From assembly GCF_000718635.1 (NCBI RefSeq), contig NZ_JOBF01000016.1, forward strand, positions 124,001 through 188,000: a DNA stretch of 64,000 bases, given 5' to 3'. The position numbers and the translations under genes were made by a program. The notes under the pieces are model-generated. The model was given only the letters and a program-made list of their open reading frames with translations. It had not been told where the DNA came from and did not search any database. How positions within the stretch are numbered: position 1 is the stretch's first letter; every line of letters begins with the position of its first letter. This DNA is from Streptomyces varsoviensis (GTDB lineage: Bacteria > Actinomycetota > Actinomycetes > Streptomycetales > Streptomycetaceae). Positions 47,016-54,961 of the stretch are shown in pieces.

Positions 47016-47452
47016 GACCGGACTCCTCCGCGCTTCGGGCCGAAGCCGTGCTCGACGTACTCCTTCACCGCGTCCGGGAGCCGGATGTCCTTCGGCATCA
47101 CGTCCCGCGGGTCGAAGTTGCCCCGCACCATGTCGACCGGCGTCATGCCTTCGGGCAGCCGCTCCACGGCCACCTCCATCACCTGCGCCAACGCCTTGGC
47201 CCTGGCCTGGTCGAGGGTGGCGCGAATGACCCTGGACAGGTCCTTCGGCGCCATGTTGCGGTAGGCGCCGGTGGGGAAGTCCAGCGCCAGTACCTGGCCC
47301 TGCGCGCCCACCGTCGCCTTCACCACCTGCCGGGGCGCGGTCACCGTGGCCTGAATCTCGTTGATCTGCCGGCGCGTGTCGACTGCCTGCTCACGCGCGT
47401 CGCGGTACTCGGCCAGCAGATCCTCGATCTGCTGATCGTACGGAGTCGACAT
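47012..47452 (-). CDS. YbaB/EbfC-family protein
   Basis: The 146-residue protein has a coiled first helix (DQQIEDLLAEYRDAREQAV), the beta strands VVKATVGAQGQVLALDFP and helix LSRVIRATLDQARAKAL that define the YbaB dimer fold. Housekeeping YbaB binds DNA. Actinobacterial ESX clusters often carry an extra copy whose role is not settled. AAGGGAATGG gives a good ribosome site before the ATG at 47452. The stop overlaps the EspC-like gene. Confidence 0.85.
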   Translation of the reverse strand: MSTPYDQQIEDLLAEYRDAREQAVDTRRQINEIQATVTAPRQVVKATVGAQGQVLALDFPTGAYRNMAPKDLSRVIRATLDQARAKALAQVMEVAVERLPEGMTPVDMVRGNFDPRDVMPKDIRLPDAVKEYVEHGFGPKRGGVRS

Positions 47453-47603
47453 TCCATTCCCTTCAACTCAACGCTGTGCACTGCGCCCAGACGGCCGGTC
47501 CCGCCGACCAGCCAACCGTGGGTGACGTGCCGGACCGGCCGCAGAGCACATGATCTTGACTGCGCGGACAGGCGATTCTGCCTATTTGGCCAGCCTCCAA
47601 CCG

Positions 47604-50600
47604 TCACCCCCAGATGTCCTCGCTCTGCCGCAGCAGGTCGGCGACGCTGCTCCCGCCCTCCTCGTCGCGCTTCTTGGACCTGCCCTTGCCCCTGCCCCGA
47701 GCTGTGTCGTCCTTCTCGGCGTCGGTGTCCGCGGGGTCGGCGGCGGACCGCTTCTCCGGCTCGGCCCCCGAGCAGGCGAACTCGGGGCGCGGCAGGGCCC
47801 CCTCGGCGGCGGGCTTGGGACGCCAGGCGGGCCGGGTCGGCTCGGCGAACGCCTGGTCCGCGCCGGCACCACGAGCGGTCATGTACGCACTCGCGCCGAC
47901 CACACCGGCAGCGCCCACCTGCTCCTCGCGAAGGAGCCCGGCATCCGCGTCGGACGCCCCGTCCGACCTGCTCCCCTTCCCCCCGAGCAGCGGAAGGAGC
48001 GAGGCGTCCCACGCTTCGGCCTCGTCGGACTCACCGGCCTCACCGGCCTCACCGGCCGTCTGGGACGCGGCGGAGGGCGTGCTCCGGGAGTCCGCCGTGT
48101 CCGCTGTCGGGTGCCCCTGCGTCGAGGTCGAGGCCGTCGAGGCGCGCGCCGCCGGGGCGGACGCGAACGGAGACACCGGTGCCGGCGCCGGTACGGCTGC
48201 AGGCGCCGTGGCTGGTACGGACGCGGAAGCCGGTGCCGAGACGGACGACAGCGAAGGCATCGAAGCCGAAGCCGAAGCTGGTGCTGGTGCTGGTGCTGGT
48301 GCCGACGCGGCGGAGGCCGCCGCCGGTTCGGTGCCGGCCGCCGGGGCGCGCGAGGGGACGGACGCCGACTGGGCCGCCGCCCGCTGAGCGGAGGGGGACG
48401 TGGCGGGGGACACGGCGGGCGTCTGGGCCGGAGCCGCCGACGCCTGCTGGACGGGTGCGACGGTCGGAGAGGGCTCCGGCTGGTGAACGGCCTCCGGCGC
48501 CTCGCGGCTCGTCTGCGTCTGCGCGGGCGTCGGCGGGCTCTGCGTCGACGACGCGGCCTGGTTGGGCGCGGCCTGTGGGGCGGAGGCCGCCGCTGTCGCA
48601 GGAACGCCCGGCGCGGCCTGCGGCGCCGGGGCTGTGCTCTGATCCGCCTGAGGAACCCCGGACGGCGTCGCGGCGGGGCCGGTGGTGGCGGCGTGGGCGC
48701 CGGTCGCGACGCCGGTCCGCGACGTCGGCGCGGCCGGCTGTCCCGCGGCACCCCAGGAGCCGGCGGCCTGCGCGGCCTGACCCACCATGGCGGCGCCCCA
48801 TGCCGATGCCAGGAACGGCAGGCCGTTCAGCACGCCGTCGCCGAACGCCCCGGTGTCCGCGGCCGCCTGGGCGCTCGTCCCGGGCGCCGCCGTCGCCGGC
48901 TCCGCCGAGGCGTCCGCGCCGTCGGCCTGGGCCGGCTGCCCGACGAGGTCGGTACCGTCCAGGCTGAGGCCGGCGCCGCCCTGCGGCGCGCCGGTCGGCG
49001 AGCCCACGGGGGCGTCGCCCTGCGCGGCGGCGTCCAACCAGCCCTCGGTGGAACCGTGCAGCAGCCCGGAGGCGTCCGAGGGCTCGCTGCCGGCGTCGCG
49101 GCCTGCGGCACCGGCGCCCATACCGCCCATACCACCCATCGGCATCATCGGCATGCCCACGCCGCGCTGCCGCGCCGCTTCCGGTCCGTTCGGGGCGCTG
49201 GAGGACAGGCCGGAGTCCGAGTGGCTTCCGGCGCTGTCCAGCGACAGGCCGTCGGCAGGCAGGCCATCGGGGGACAGGCCCTCGGATGACAGTCCGCTGG
49301 GTGACAGGCCGTCACCGAAGCCGTCCAGCGTCAGTCCGTCCTCGGGCAGACCGCGCGGCGAGAAGTCCAGCCCCTCGCCGCCGGACGCGGTGCCGCCGCC
49401 CATCTGCCCGATGTCGTCCGGCTGCGTCGAACCGCGCCAGGGTGCCGCGTCGCCCCGCAGGAGACCGGAGGCGTCGGAAGGCCCGCCTCCCGAGCCGGCC
49501 CCGCCGGCCCCGCCTGCTCCCATGCCTCCCATCGGCATCATCGGCATACCCGGACCGCCGGCGTGGCCCGGGACGTTCGTCCCGCTGGTCCCCCCACTGG
49601 CCCCCAGCGGCATCGAGGCCGCCCCGGGGCCGGCGGAACCCAGGCCAGTGTCCGGAGAGGAGGAGCCGGTGGTCCCGCCAGGGGAGCCGGCGGACAGGCC
49701 GGTGTCCGGATAGGAGGAGACAGGCATCCCGCCGGGAGAGCCGGCGGACAGCCCGGTGTGCGGATACGAAGCGGCAGACACCCCGCCCGGAGAACCGGCG
49801 GACAAACCGGTGTGCGGATACGAGGAGACGGGCTTCCCATCAGGAGAACCAGCGGACAACCCGGTGTCCGGATACGAAGAGATGGGCTTCCCGCCCGGAG
49901 AGCCGGCGGACAGCCCCGTGTGCGGATACGAAGCGGCAGACACCCCGCCCGGAGAACCAGCGGACAAACCGGTGTCCGGGTAGCGGGAGACCCCGCTGAA
50001 GTCGGGTGCGTTGATCCCTGAGGTGTTCAGGTGGGGCAGGCTCGCCGGCGAGTGCGGGGTGGCGCCGCCGGTGCCGGGGCCCGTGCCCGTGCCGCCTCCG
50101 AGGTTCCCGGCGTCGCGCAGACCGAGGTCGCCCGTGTACGGCTTGGGCGTGAAGTTCCCCTTGGAGCTCTGGGGCGCGTTCCTCGTGGACGTACCGCCCA
50201 GCCCCAGGCCCGGGGGAGTGCCCACCTTCGGCATCGTCATGGCCGGGTTCAGGGCCGCGTCCATGGCCGGGTCGGCGGCGCCGGAGCCGGGCATGGTGCT
50301 GCCGCCCAGACCGCCCAGACCGCTCAGGCCGGTGTCCGGGTAAGAGGTGGGGCTGATGTCGCCGCTGTCGGGGAGGAGCGGGCTCTTGGCCGAGTAGGGG
50401 CTGACCTGCCCGTCGCCGCCCCCGAGCGAGGTGTCGCCGTAGGAGGCGGGGCTCGCGGACCCGTTGGGGGCGTCGGTGCCGCTCAGGCCGGTGTCCGGGT
50501 AAGCGGTGAGGCTGCCGATGTCCGGTGCGCCGGTGCTGAGGTCCGGAGACGAGGTGTAGTCGGGGACCTTGCCGGCGCCCGGTCCCCCGTCGGTGCGCAG

Positions 50601-51425
50601 GTCCGGCATCGCCTCCGTGTCGCCGCTCCGGTACGGGTCCGGCGCGTGGTCGCCCGCGCCGCGAGGGCCGATGGGGTGGTAGACCCTGGTGCCGGGCGAG
50701 GTGTACGACGGTGCCCCCGACCCGTTGCCGGGCAGGTTCGGCGAGTACCCGCCGTAGCGGTTGTACGGATTGGGCACGCCCGAGCCGAAGTTGGCATGCA
50801 TGGCGCCGCCCGCCGCCGGGTTGTGGGGCGAGGTCGGCTGGACGACATTGTCCTCGGTGATCTTGTAGTGCGAACCCAGGACGTTCATGACCTGCGCCAT
50901 GTCCGAGGACATCATGGCGACGAGCTTGGGTTTGGCGCCGATGTGCACCGAGCCGTTGTCCATCATCAGGCCCGGGTCCTGCGCCAACGCCTGCTGGGCA
51001 TAGAAGTGGTCGATGTCCATGATCTTGTTGCCGGCCTCACGCAGATGTGCCGCGTTGTTCGCCAGTTGCTGCGGGATGTCGTAGTCCCCGGTCGCGCCGC
51101 CCGAGAGCGTGTCGCCCAGCTTCTGCACCTGCTGGGCCAGAGTGCCCATCACCCCGTGGAGCGCCCGTGCCGCGGCGCCCTTCCACGGTCCGTTCTCGCC
51201 GGCCAGCGCGTCCGACTGCTCCTTGATGGCCTGGGCGCTCTGCTGGATCACCTGTTCCGCGTACCAGAAGGTGTCGGCCGTGTCCTGGACGGTCTGCGGA
51301 TCGACCAAGGACTTGGCGTTGACGTTGTTCTCGGGGTGATCCGGGTCCCGGCCGGTGACGGCTTTGACGACCGCTTTCCAGCCCCACGTGGAGTAGTCCC
51401 CCTGATCATTCCAGTCGTCGGACAT
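47604..51425 (-). CDS. EspB/PPE-like ESX substrate with a long repeat-rich tail
   Basis: The 1,273-residue protein begins with a ~230-residue helical domain: DYSTWGWKAVVKAVTG, FWYAEQVIQQSAQAIKEQ, the WXG motif in GPWKGAAARALHGVM and QQLANNAAHLREAGNKIMD. This domain is paralogous to the start of the next upstream gene. The rest is low-complexity: seven ~18-residue repeats (SYPDTGLSAGSPGGKPIS type), GLSPDGLPADGL repeats, Gly/Met stretches and an Ala/Pro/Ser-rich tail. The chain ends with a charged segment RSKKRDEEGGSSVADLLRQ. ATG 51425 was chosen over upstream codons because the domain begins there. Likely secreted; function unknown. Confidence 0.8.
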   Translation of the reverse strand: MSDDWNDQGDYSTWGWKAVVKAVTGRDPDHPENNVNAKSLVDPQTVQDTADTFWYAEQVIQQSAQAIKEQSDALAGENGPWKGAAARALHGVMGTLAQQVQKLGDTLSGGATGDYDIPQQLANNAAHLREAGNKIMDIDHFYAQQALAQDPGLMMDNGSVHIGAKPKLVAMMSSDMAQVMNVLGSHYKITEDNVVQPTSPHNPAAGGAMHANFGSGVPNPYNRYGGYSPNLPGNGSGAPSYTSPGTRVYHPIGPRGAGDHAPDPYRSGDTEAMPDLRTDGGPGAGKVPDYTSSPDLSTGAPDIGSLTAYPDTGLSGTDAPNGSASPASYGDTSLGGGDGQVSPYSAKSPLLPDSGDISPTSYPDTGLSGLGGLGGSTMPGSGAADPAMDAALNPAMTMPKVGTPPGLGLGGTSTRNAPQSSKGNFTPKPYTGDLGLRDAGNLGGGTGTGPGTGGATPHSPASLPHLNTSGINAPDFSGVSRYPDTGLSAGSPGGVSAASYPHTGLSAGSPGGKPISSYPDTGLSAGSPDGKPVSSYPHTGLSAGSPGGVSAASYPHTGLSAGSPGGMPVSSYPDTGLSAGSPGGTTGSSSPDTGLGSAGPGAASMPLGASGGTSGTNVPGHAGGPGMPMMPMGGMGAGGAGGAGSGGGPSDASGLLRGDAAPWRGSTQPDDIGQMGGGTASGGEGLDFSPRGLPEDGLTLDGFGDGLSPSGLSSEGLSPDGLPADGLSLDSAGSHSDSGLSSSAPNGPEAARQRGVGMPMMPMGGMGGMGAGAAGRDAGSEPSDASGLLHGSTEGWLDAAAQGDAPVGSPTGAPQGGAGLSLDGTDLVGQPAQADGADASAEPATAAPGTSAQAAADTGAFGDGVLNGLPFLASAWGAAMVGQAAQAAGSWGAAGQPAAPTSRTGVATGAHAATTGPAATPSGVPQADQSTAPAPQAAPGVPATAAASAPQAAPNQAASSTQSPPTPAQTQTSREAPEAVHQPEPSPTVAPVQQASAAPAQTPAVSPATSPSAQRAAAQSASVPSRAPAAGTEPAAASAASAPAPAPAPASASASMPSLSSVSAPASASVPATAPAAVPAPAPVSPFASAPAARASTASTSTQGHPTADTADSRSTPSAASQTAGEAGEAGESDEAEAWDASLLPLLGGKGSRSDGASDADAGLLREEQVGAAGVVGASAYMTARGAGADQAFAEPTRPAWRPKPAAEGALPRPEFACSGAEPEKRSAADPADTDAEKDDTARGRGKGRSKKRDEEGGSSVADLLRQSEDIWG
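49638..49990 (-). repeat. 54-bp tandem repeat array, seven copies
   Basis: Equivalent positions recur every 54 bp at 49647, 49701, 49755, 49809, 49863, 49917 and 49971. Each unit encodes 18 residues with the core Y-P-[DH]-T-G-L-S-A-G-S-P-G-G. Copies are very similar at the DNA level, pointing to recent expansion. Confidence 0.9.
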
Positions 51426-51523
51426 GCCGCCTCTTCTCCCCTCCTCCCCCGAACGTCGATGACGCGGCCCCTTGTCGCCGCGCGTGGTCCGCGCACCGCG
51501 GCGCGGCACCCGGCCTCAGTGGA

Positions 51524-51890
51524 TCAGAATCCGGGCAGCCCGGCCTGCTCGCCGCCCTGCGCGGGCACCTGCGGAACCTGCTCCGTCAGCTCGCGGTACT
51601 GCGGGGTATCCCCCGCCGGCACAGGCTCAGTGCGGTCCGACAGTTCCTGCGCCGGCACGTTGTTCCCCATCGGCTGCCCTATTATCCCCAGCGGCTGCTC
51701 TATCCCCTGCGTCTGAACCGTGGGAGCCTCGTGCGGCGTCACCGGTTCGGCCGGGGTCATCGGCAGCAATCTCCTCGGCTCCCGCTCCCCACCCGACACC
51801 GGCACGCCCTCGGACATCGGCAGCAACCTCCTCGGCTCCGGCTCCCCACCCGACACCGGCACGCCCTCGGACTCGGCAGGAGGCGAGAGC
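51524..51890 (-). pseudogene. Out-of-frame C-terminal tail of the EspB/PPE-like gene at 53214
   Basis: From about 51890 to 51524 a second frame continues the preceding gene: SPPAESEGVPVSGGEPEPRR, a 19-residue repeat, then TPAEPVTPHEAPTVQTQG and VPAQGGEQAGLPGF at the end. Its composition matches the parent protein, whereas the parent's own frame turns into Arg/Cys-rich noise here. It is best read as a frameshift near 51880-51895, real or a sequencing error. The end AGLPGF is identical to that of the WXG100 protein at 54492. Confidence 0.65.
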
Positions 51891-53214
51891 CGTACGGCGA
51901 CATGCCGGACATGGGCTCCGACGTCGTCCCGCCCATGGCCGCGGGGGTCACCCCGCCCACGATCCCGGGCGTCACCCCGCCGTACGGCGAAGCGGCCGGC
52001 GTCCCCGGCGGCTGAAGCGGCGTGCTCAGCCCGTTCTGACTCGTACTCAGCGGGTCCGACGGGAGGCCGCCGCCGCTGCCGGTCATCGGGTTGGAGAAGG
52101 CGGCCTTGGGGACCTGGTCGATGGTGACCTTGTAGTGCCCCGCGAGGGTGATGAGCACCTGGCGCATGTCGCTGTCCATCATCGGGGGAATGGCCTTGAC
52201 CTGGCTCACCGCGATCTGGCCGTTGTCCATGACGATGTCGTCGGAGAACTTGCCACGGTGATCGTTGTAGTAGTTGATGGCCTGCTGGGCGTACCAGTTG
52301 TCGATGTCCATCAACTTGTTGATCGCTTCCCGCAGATGCTGACTGTTGTCCGCCAGTTGCTGGGGGACGTTGTTGTCACCGGTGATGCCGCCGGTCAGCA
52401 CGCCGGTCAGGTTCGAGACCTGCTGGGACAGGTTCTTCATCACGCTGTAGAAGCTCTGGGCCGCCGGGCCCCGCCACGAACCGTGCTCACCCGCCAGGGA
52501 CTCGGTCTGGGCGTCGAGGTTGTCGCCGGCCTCCTTCAGCACCTGCCCCGTGTACCACAGGGCGTCGGCGGCGTCCTGCATCGACTGGGGGCTGGAGGTC
52601 AGACTGCCGTTCACGCTGGTGTCGTCGGGGTCGTACCCGGTGACGTGCGCCATGACCTGCTTCCAGGTCCAACTGCTGTAGTCACCGGTGCTGTCGAAGT
52701 TCGAGTCGGGGTCCGTGTTGGAGTTCGTCTTGGAACTCGTCTCGGAGCCCGTCTTGGAACTCGTCTCGGAGGCCGAGCCAGTGGTCGACCCGGAGTCCGC
52801 CTCGGAGCCGGGGTCCGTGGTTGTGGTCGGGGTGGTCGTCGTGGTCGGGACAGCCGACGTCGTGGTCGGAGTGGTGGTCGTCGTCGTGGTCGGGGTCGTC
52901 GTCCCGTAACCCGTGTCATAACCGGTCGGGCCCATCGGCGCCCCGTAACCACCCGAGCCATAACCCGTGTCATAACCAGTCGAAGCCAGCGTCCCGTAAC
53001 CGATGTCCGTCCCATAGGTACCCGAGCCGGGAGTGCCGCCGTAGGCGCTGGGGTCCAGACCGTAGGAGCCGGTTCGGTATCCGTTGGTGTAGCCCTCCGG
53101 AACGGCCTCGACGCCGCCCAGGGGATGCCCGGCCCCGGCCCCGTAGCCCGCCGGGACGGCTTCGTAGGTGTACCCGCCGCCGTCGGTGTCGTAGGAGGTA
53201 CTGCTCTCGGTCAT
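51757..53214 (-). CDS. EspB/PPE-like ESX substrate, paralogue of the 51425 gene (frameshifted near the end)
   Basis: The 485-residue frame has a disordered N-terminal part with Tyr/Gly repeats and Thr/Pro-rich text (TTTPTTTTTTTPTTTSAVP), then a helical domain: DYSSWTWKQVMAHVTGYDPD, LWYTGQVLKEAGDNLDAQ, the WXG motif GSWRGPAAQSFYSVM and LADNSQHLREAINKLMD. This domain closely parallels the 51425 protein. The last ~38 residues are Arg/Cys-rich and repetitive, unlike the rest, because the reading frame slips near 51890. The native tail is the alternative frame ending at 51524. Start ATG 53214 has GAAGGG upstream. Confidence 0.8.
   Translation of the reverse strand: MTESSTSYDTDGGGYTYEAVPAGYGAGAGHPLGGVEAVPEGYTNGYRTGSYGLDPSAYGGTPGSGTYGTDIGYGTLASTGYDTGYGSGGYGAPMGPTGYDTGYGTTTPTTTTTTTPTTTSAVPTTTTTPTTTTDPGSEADSGSTTGSASETSSKTGSETSSKTNSNTDPDSNFDSTGDYSSWTWKQVMAHVTGYDPDDTSVNGSLTSSPQSMQDAADALWYTGQVLKEAGDNLDAQTESLAGEHGSWRGPAAQSFYSVMKNLSQQVSNLTGVLTGGITGDNNVPQQLADNSQHLREAINKLMDIDNWYAQQAINYYNDHRGKFSDDIVMDNGQIAVSQVKAIPPMMDSDMRQVLITLAGHYKVTIDQVPKAAFSNPMTGSGGGLPSDPLSTSQNGLSTPLQPPGTPAASPYGGVTPGIVGGVTPAAMGGTTSEPMSGMSPYGSRLLPSPRACRCRVGSRSRGGCCRCPRACRCRVGSGSRGDCCR
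51759..51876 (-). repeat. Two tandem copies of a 57-bp repeat
   Basis: GCTCCCCACCCGACACCGGC recurs at 51784 and 51841, exactly 57 bp apart, and the flanking sequence repeats with single-base changes. In the native frame each copy encodes GVPVSGGEPEPRRLLPMSE. The presumed frameshift lies just outside the array, consistent with slippage. Confidence 0.85.
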
Positions 53215-53423
53215 TGCTGGTAGGCCCTTCGCCCCGTGCTCACAAGGTGCACCGCCCGCCATCGGCGTTGCGCCTTCCTCGTCCCCTTCGCCGCCTTCGC
53301 CCTCCCTGCCGAACCACCGCGGCCAACCGCAAGACCGCGTGGCCCGGGCTGCTGCCGGACCATCGCGGTCTTGGCGTTCTCATCCGCTCCGGCGGTGGTG
53401 CCCGAATCGGGCCGGGCCGGCCG

Positions 53424-54062
53424 TCATGACGGCCGTCGTGACGCCTGCACAGTGGTGCTGCCCGACGTCGGCGGCGAGTCGGCCCCGGCGGCCTGGCCCA
53501 CCGCCGCGCTGTGCTGCTGGAAGCTCTGGAGATCGGACTGCGCCGACTGCATGAGCTGATGCAGTTCGGAGCCCGCCTTCTCGTTGACCTCTTCCATCGT
53601 CGAGTACTTGTTGGCCATCGTCCGGATCTTGTCGGCGATGTCCATCAGGGCCTGGCGCAGGTCGTGCATCGACACGGCGAGGCCGTCCTGCAGCCCCCCG
53701 CCGCCGTCACCGCCGCTGATCTTCGCTTTCAGCGCGGTCGCCTCGGGGAAGGTCCCGGGCGCGATCGGCTTCAGGCCGACCACACGTTCCCGGGCCGATC
53801 CGACCGTCTCCGAGATGGTCTCCAGGTTGTCGGCGAACTGCTTGAGCGCCTTGGTGTCGACGGAGACATCGCCGCTCGCGTCCGAGGAAGTCGCCGGGAC
53901 CGTCGGCATAATCGGGAGCGACTGACCGGTGTCGACCGTGCCCGTGCTGGAGTCCGAGTAGCCTCCGCCGCCGTAATGCTGCGGATCACCGGAAGACGAA
54001 CTGGACGAATGGGACGACGAATTGTTGTTCATGCCGTAATTCGTGTCACCGGCGCTGACCAC
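53424..54062 (-). CDS. Small WXG100-like protein with a Ser/Gly-rich N-terminus
   Basis: The 212-residue protein starts with a disordered stretch (NNNSSSHSSSSSSGD, then GGGGYSDSS), followed by a helical hairpin-like domain: TKALKQFADNLETISETVGS, then LQDGLAVSMHDLRQALMDIADK and AQSDLQSFQQHSAAVGQAAG. It is of the size and pattern of ESX substrates but lacks a WXG tripeptide. GTG at 54062 follows GGGGAGGTGA with good spacing. It lies between the WXG100 pair and the EspB-like genes, so it is probably a co-secreted factor. Confidence 0.7.
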   Translation of the reverse strand: MVSAGDTNYGMNNNSSSHSSSSSSGDPQHYGGGGYSDSSTGTVDTGQSLPIMPTVPATSSDASGDVSVDTKALKQFADNLETISETVGSARERVVGLKPIAPGTFPEATALKAKISGGDGGGGLQDGLAVSMHDLRQALMDIADKIRTMANKYSTMEEVNEKAGSELHQLMQSAQSDLQSFQQHSAAVGQAAGADSPPTSGSTTVQASRRPS

Positions 54063-54115
54063 CGCTCGTCACCTCCCCCTCGCCCTCGTCCGAACTGAAT
54101 TGCTCACGGTATCGC

Positions 54116-54406
54116 TCACTGATCCCAGAGATTGACGCCGTACTTCTCACCGCTGGTGTAGGACTCGCCGATGTTGCCGAGCGACCGGGTGGCCTGTACC
54201 GACTGCTGCTGCATGGCCGCGGCGGCCGCGTCCCACTTGGCCTTCGCCACGTCGTACGCCTGGCGGGCGTCGCTGGACCACTGGGCGAGGTTCTGCTTCG
54301 CGCCGTCGTCCAGATCGGCCAGCGTCTGCTGGATCTGCTTGGAGATGGCGGCCATCTCGCCGCCCACGAACTCCATCTGCTGAAGGCTTACCTGGTAAGT
54401 CGTCAT
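54116..54406 (-). CDS. WXG100 family protein (EsxA/EsxB-type)
   Basis: The 96-residue helical hairpin has a WSS turn (NLAQWSSDARQAY) in place of WXG, and a C-terminal YTSGE that fits the Y-x-x-x-[D/E] export signal of type VII substrates. AGAGGG precedes the ATG at 54406. It forms a probable heterodimer with the adjacent WXG100 protein. Confidence 0.88.
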   Translation of the reverse strand: MTTYQVSLQQMEFVGGEMAAISKQIQQTLADLDDGAKQNLAQWSSDARQAYDVAKAKWDAAAAAMQQQSVQATRSLGNIGESYTSGEKYGVNLWDQ

Positions 54407-54491
54407 ATCGCCCTCTCTTGGCAGGTATCCGGCGCCCGTCGCCGGACCGTCGACGGAAACGCGCGGAACGGAGCGTCCGCGCGAACGTGGT

Positions 54492-54827
54492 TCAGAATCC
54501 GGGCAGCCCGGCGCCGATCGCGCTGTTCAGCGTGGATGCCTCGTCCTGGGTGGCGCTGTGGACGTTCTGGTAGCTGCCGGTGTTGGCGGCGAGCTTGTCG
54601 GTGACGACCTGGAGCTGCTGCTTGACGATGTTGCAGTTCTCCAGCCACTGGTGCAGGGCGTTGGTGAACGACCTGGCCGCGTCACCGGTCCAGCCGCCCT
54701 CCAGAGTGACGGCCTGCTCCTGCATATTGCTGTGGGCCTGCGAGGTTTCGCTCAGGGCGTTCTCGAAATGCGGCTGCGCCGCCCGCATTCCCGCGATATC
54801 GACATTCTGCTGCCCGTTGCCGGCCAT
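54492..54827 (-). CDS. WXG100 family protein (EsxB/EsxA-type)
   Basis: The 111-residue protein has the canonical turn GGWTGDAARSF at about residues 44-54 between two helices (AAQPHFENALSETSQAHSNM and LHQWLENCNIVKQQLQVV). The tail ends in AGLPGF, a sequence also found at the end of the EspB-like gene's native frame. AAGGGAC lies before the ATG at 54827. It is likely the partner of the 54406 gene product. Confidence 0.9.
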   Translation of the reverse strand: MAGNGQQNVDIAGMRAAQPHFENALSETSQAHSNMQEQAVTLEGGWTGDAARSFTNALHQWLENCNIVKQQLQVVTDKLAANTGSYQNVHSATQDEASTLNSAIGAGLPGF

Positions 54828-54961
54828 GGGCTGTCCCTTCGCTCGGGTCATTCCGTCGTGCCATCAGCCGTGGCACCGTGACGCTCTCCATCCTTCCGCG
54901 GGCCCTCGCCCGCGAGGAACCGCGAGCGACGGTTATTGCCTGCCTCTACAGGCGCCGTTGT

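Noticed and set aside
49638..49990. Regular 54-bp repeats that might suggest a CRISPR array
   Set aside because: No unique spacers; the period is in phase with codons of a secreted protein and no cas genes are present.
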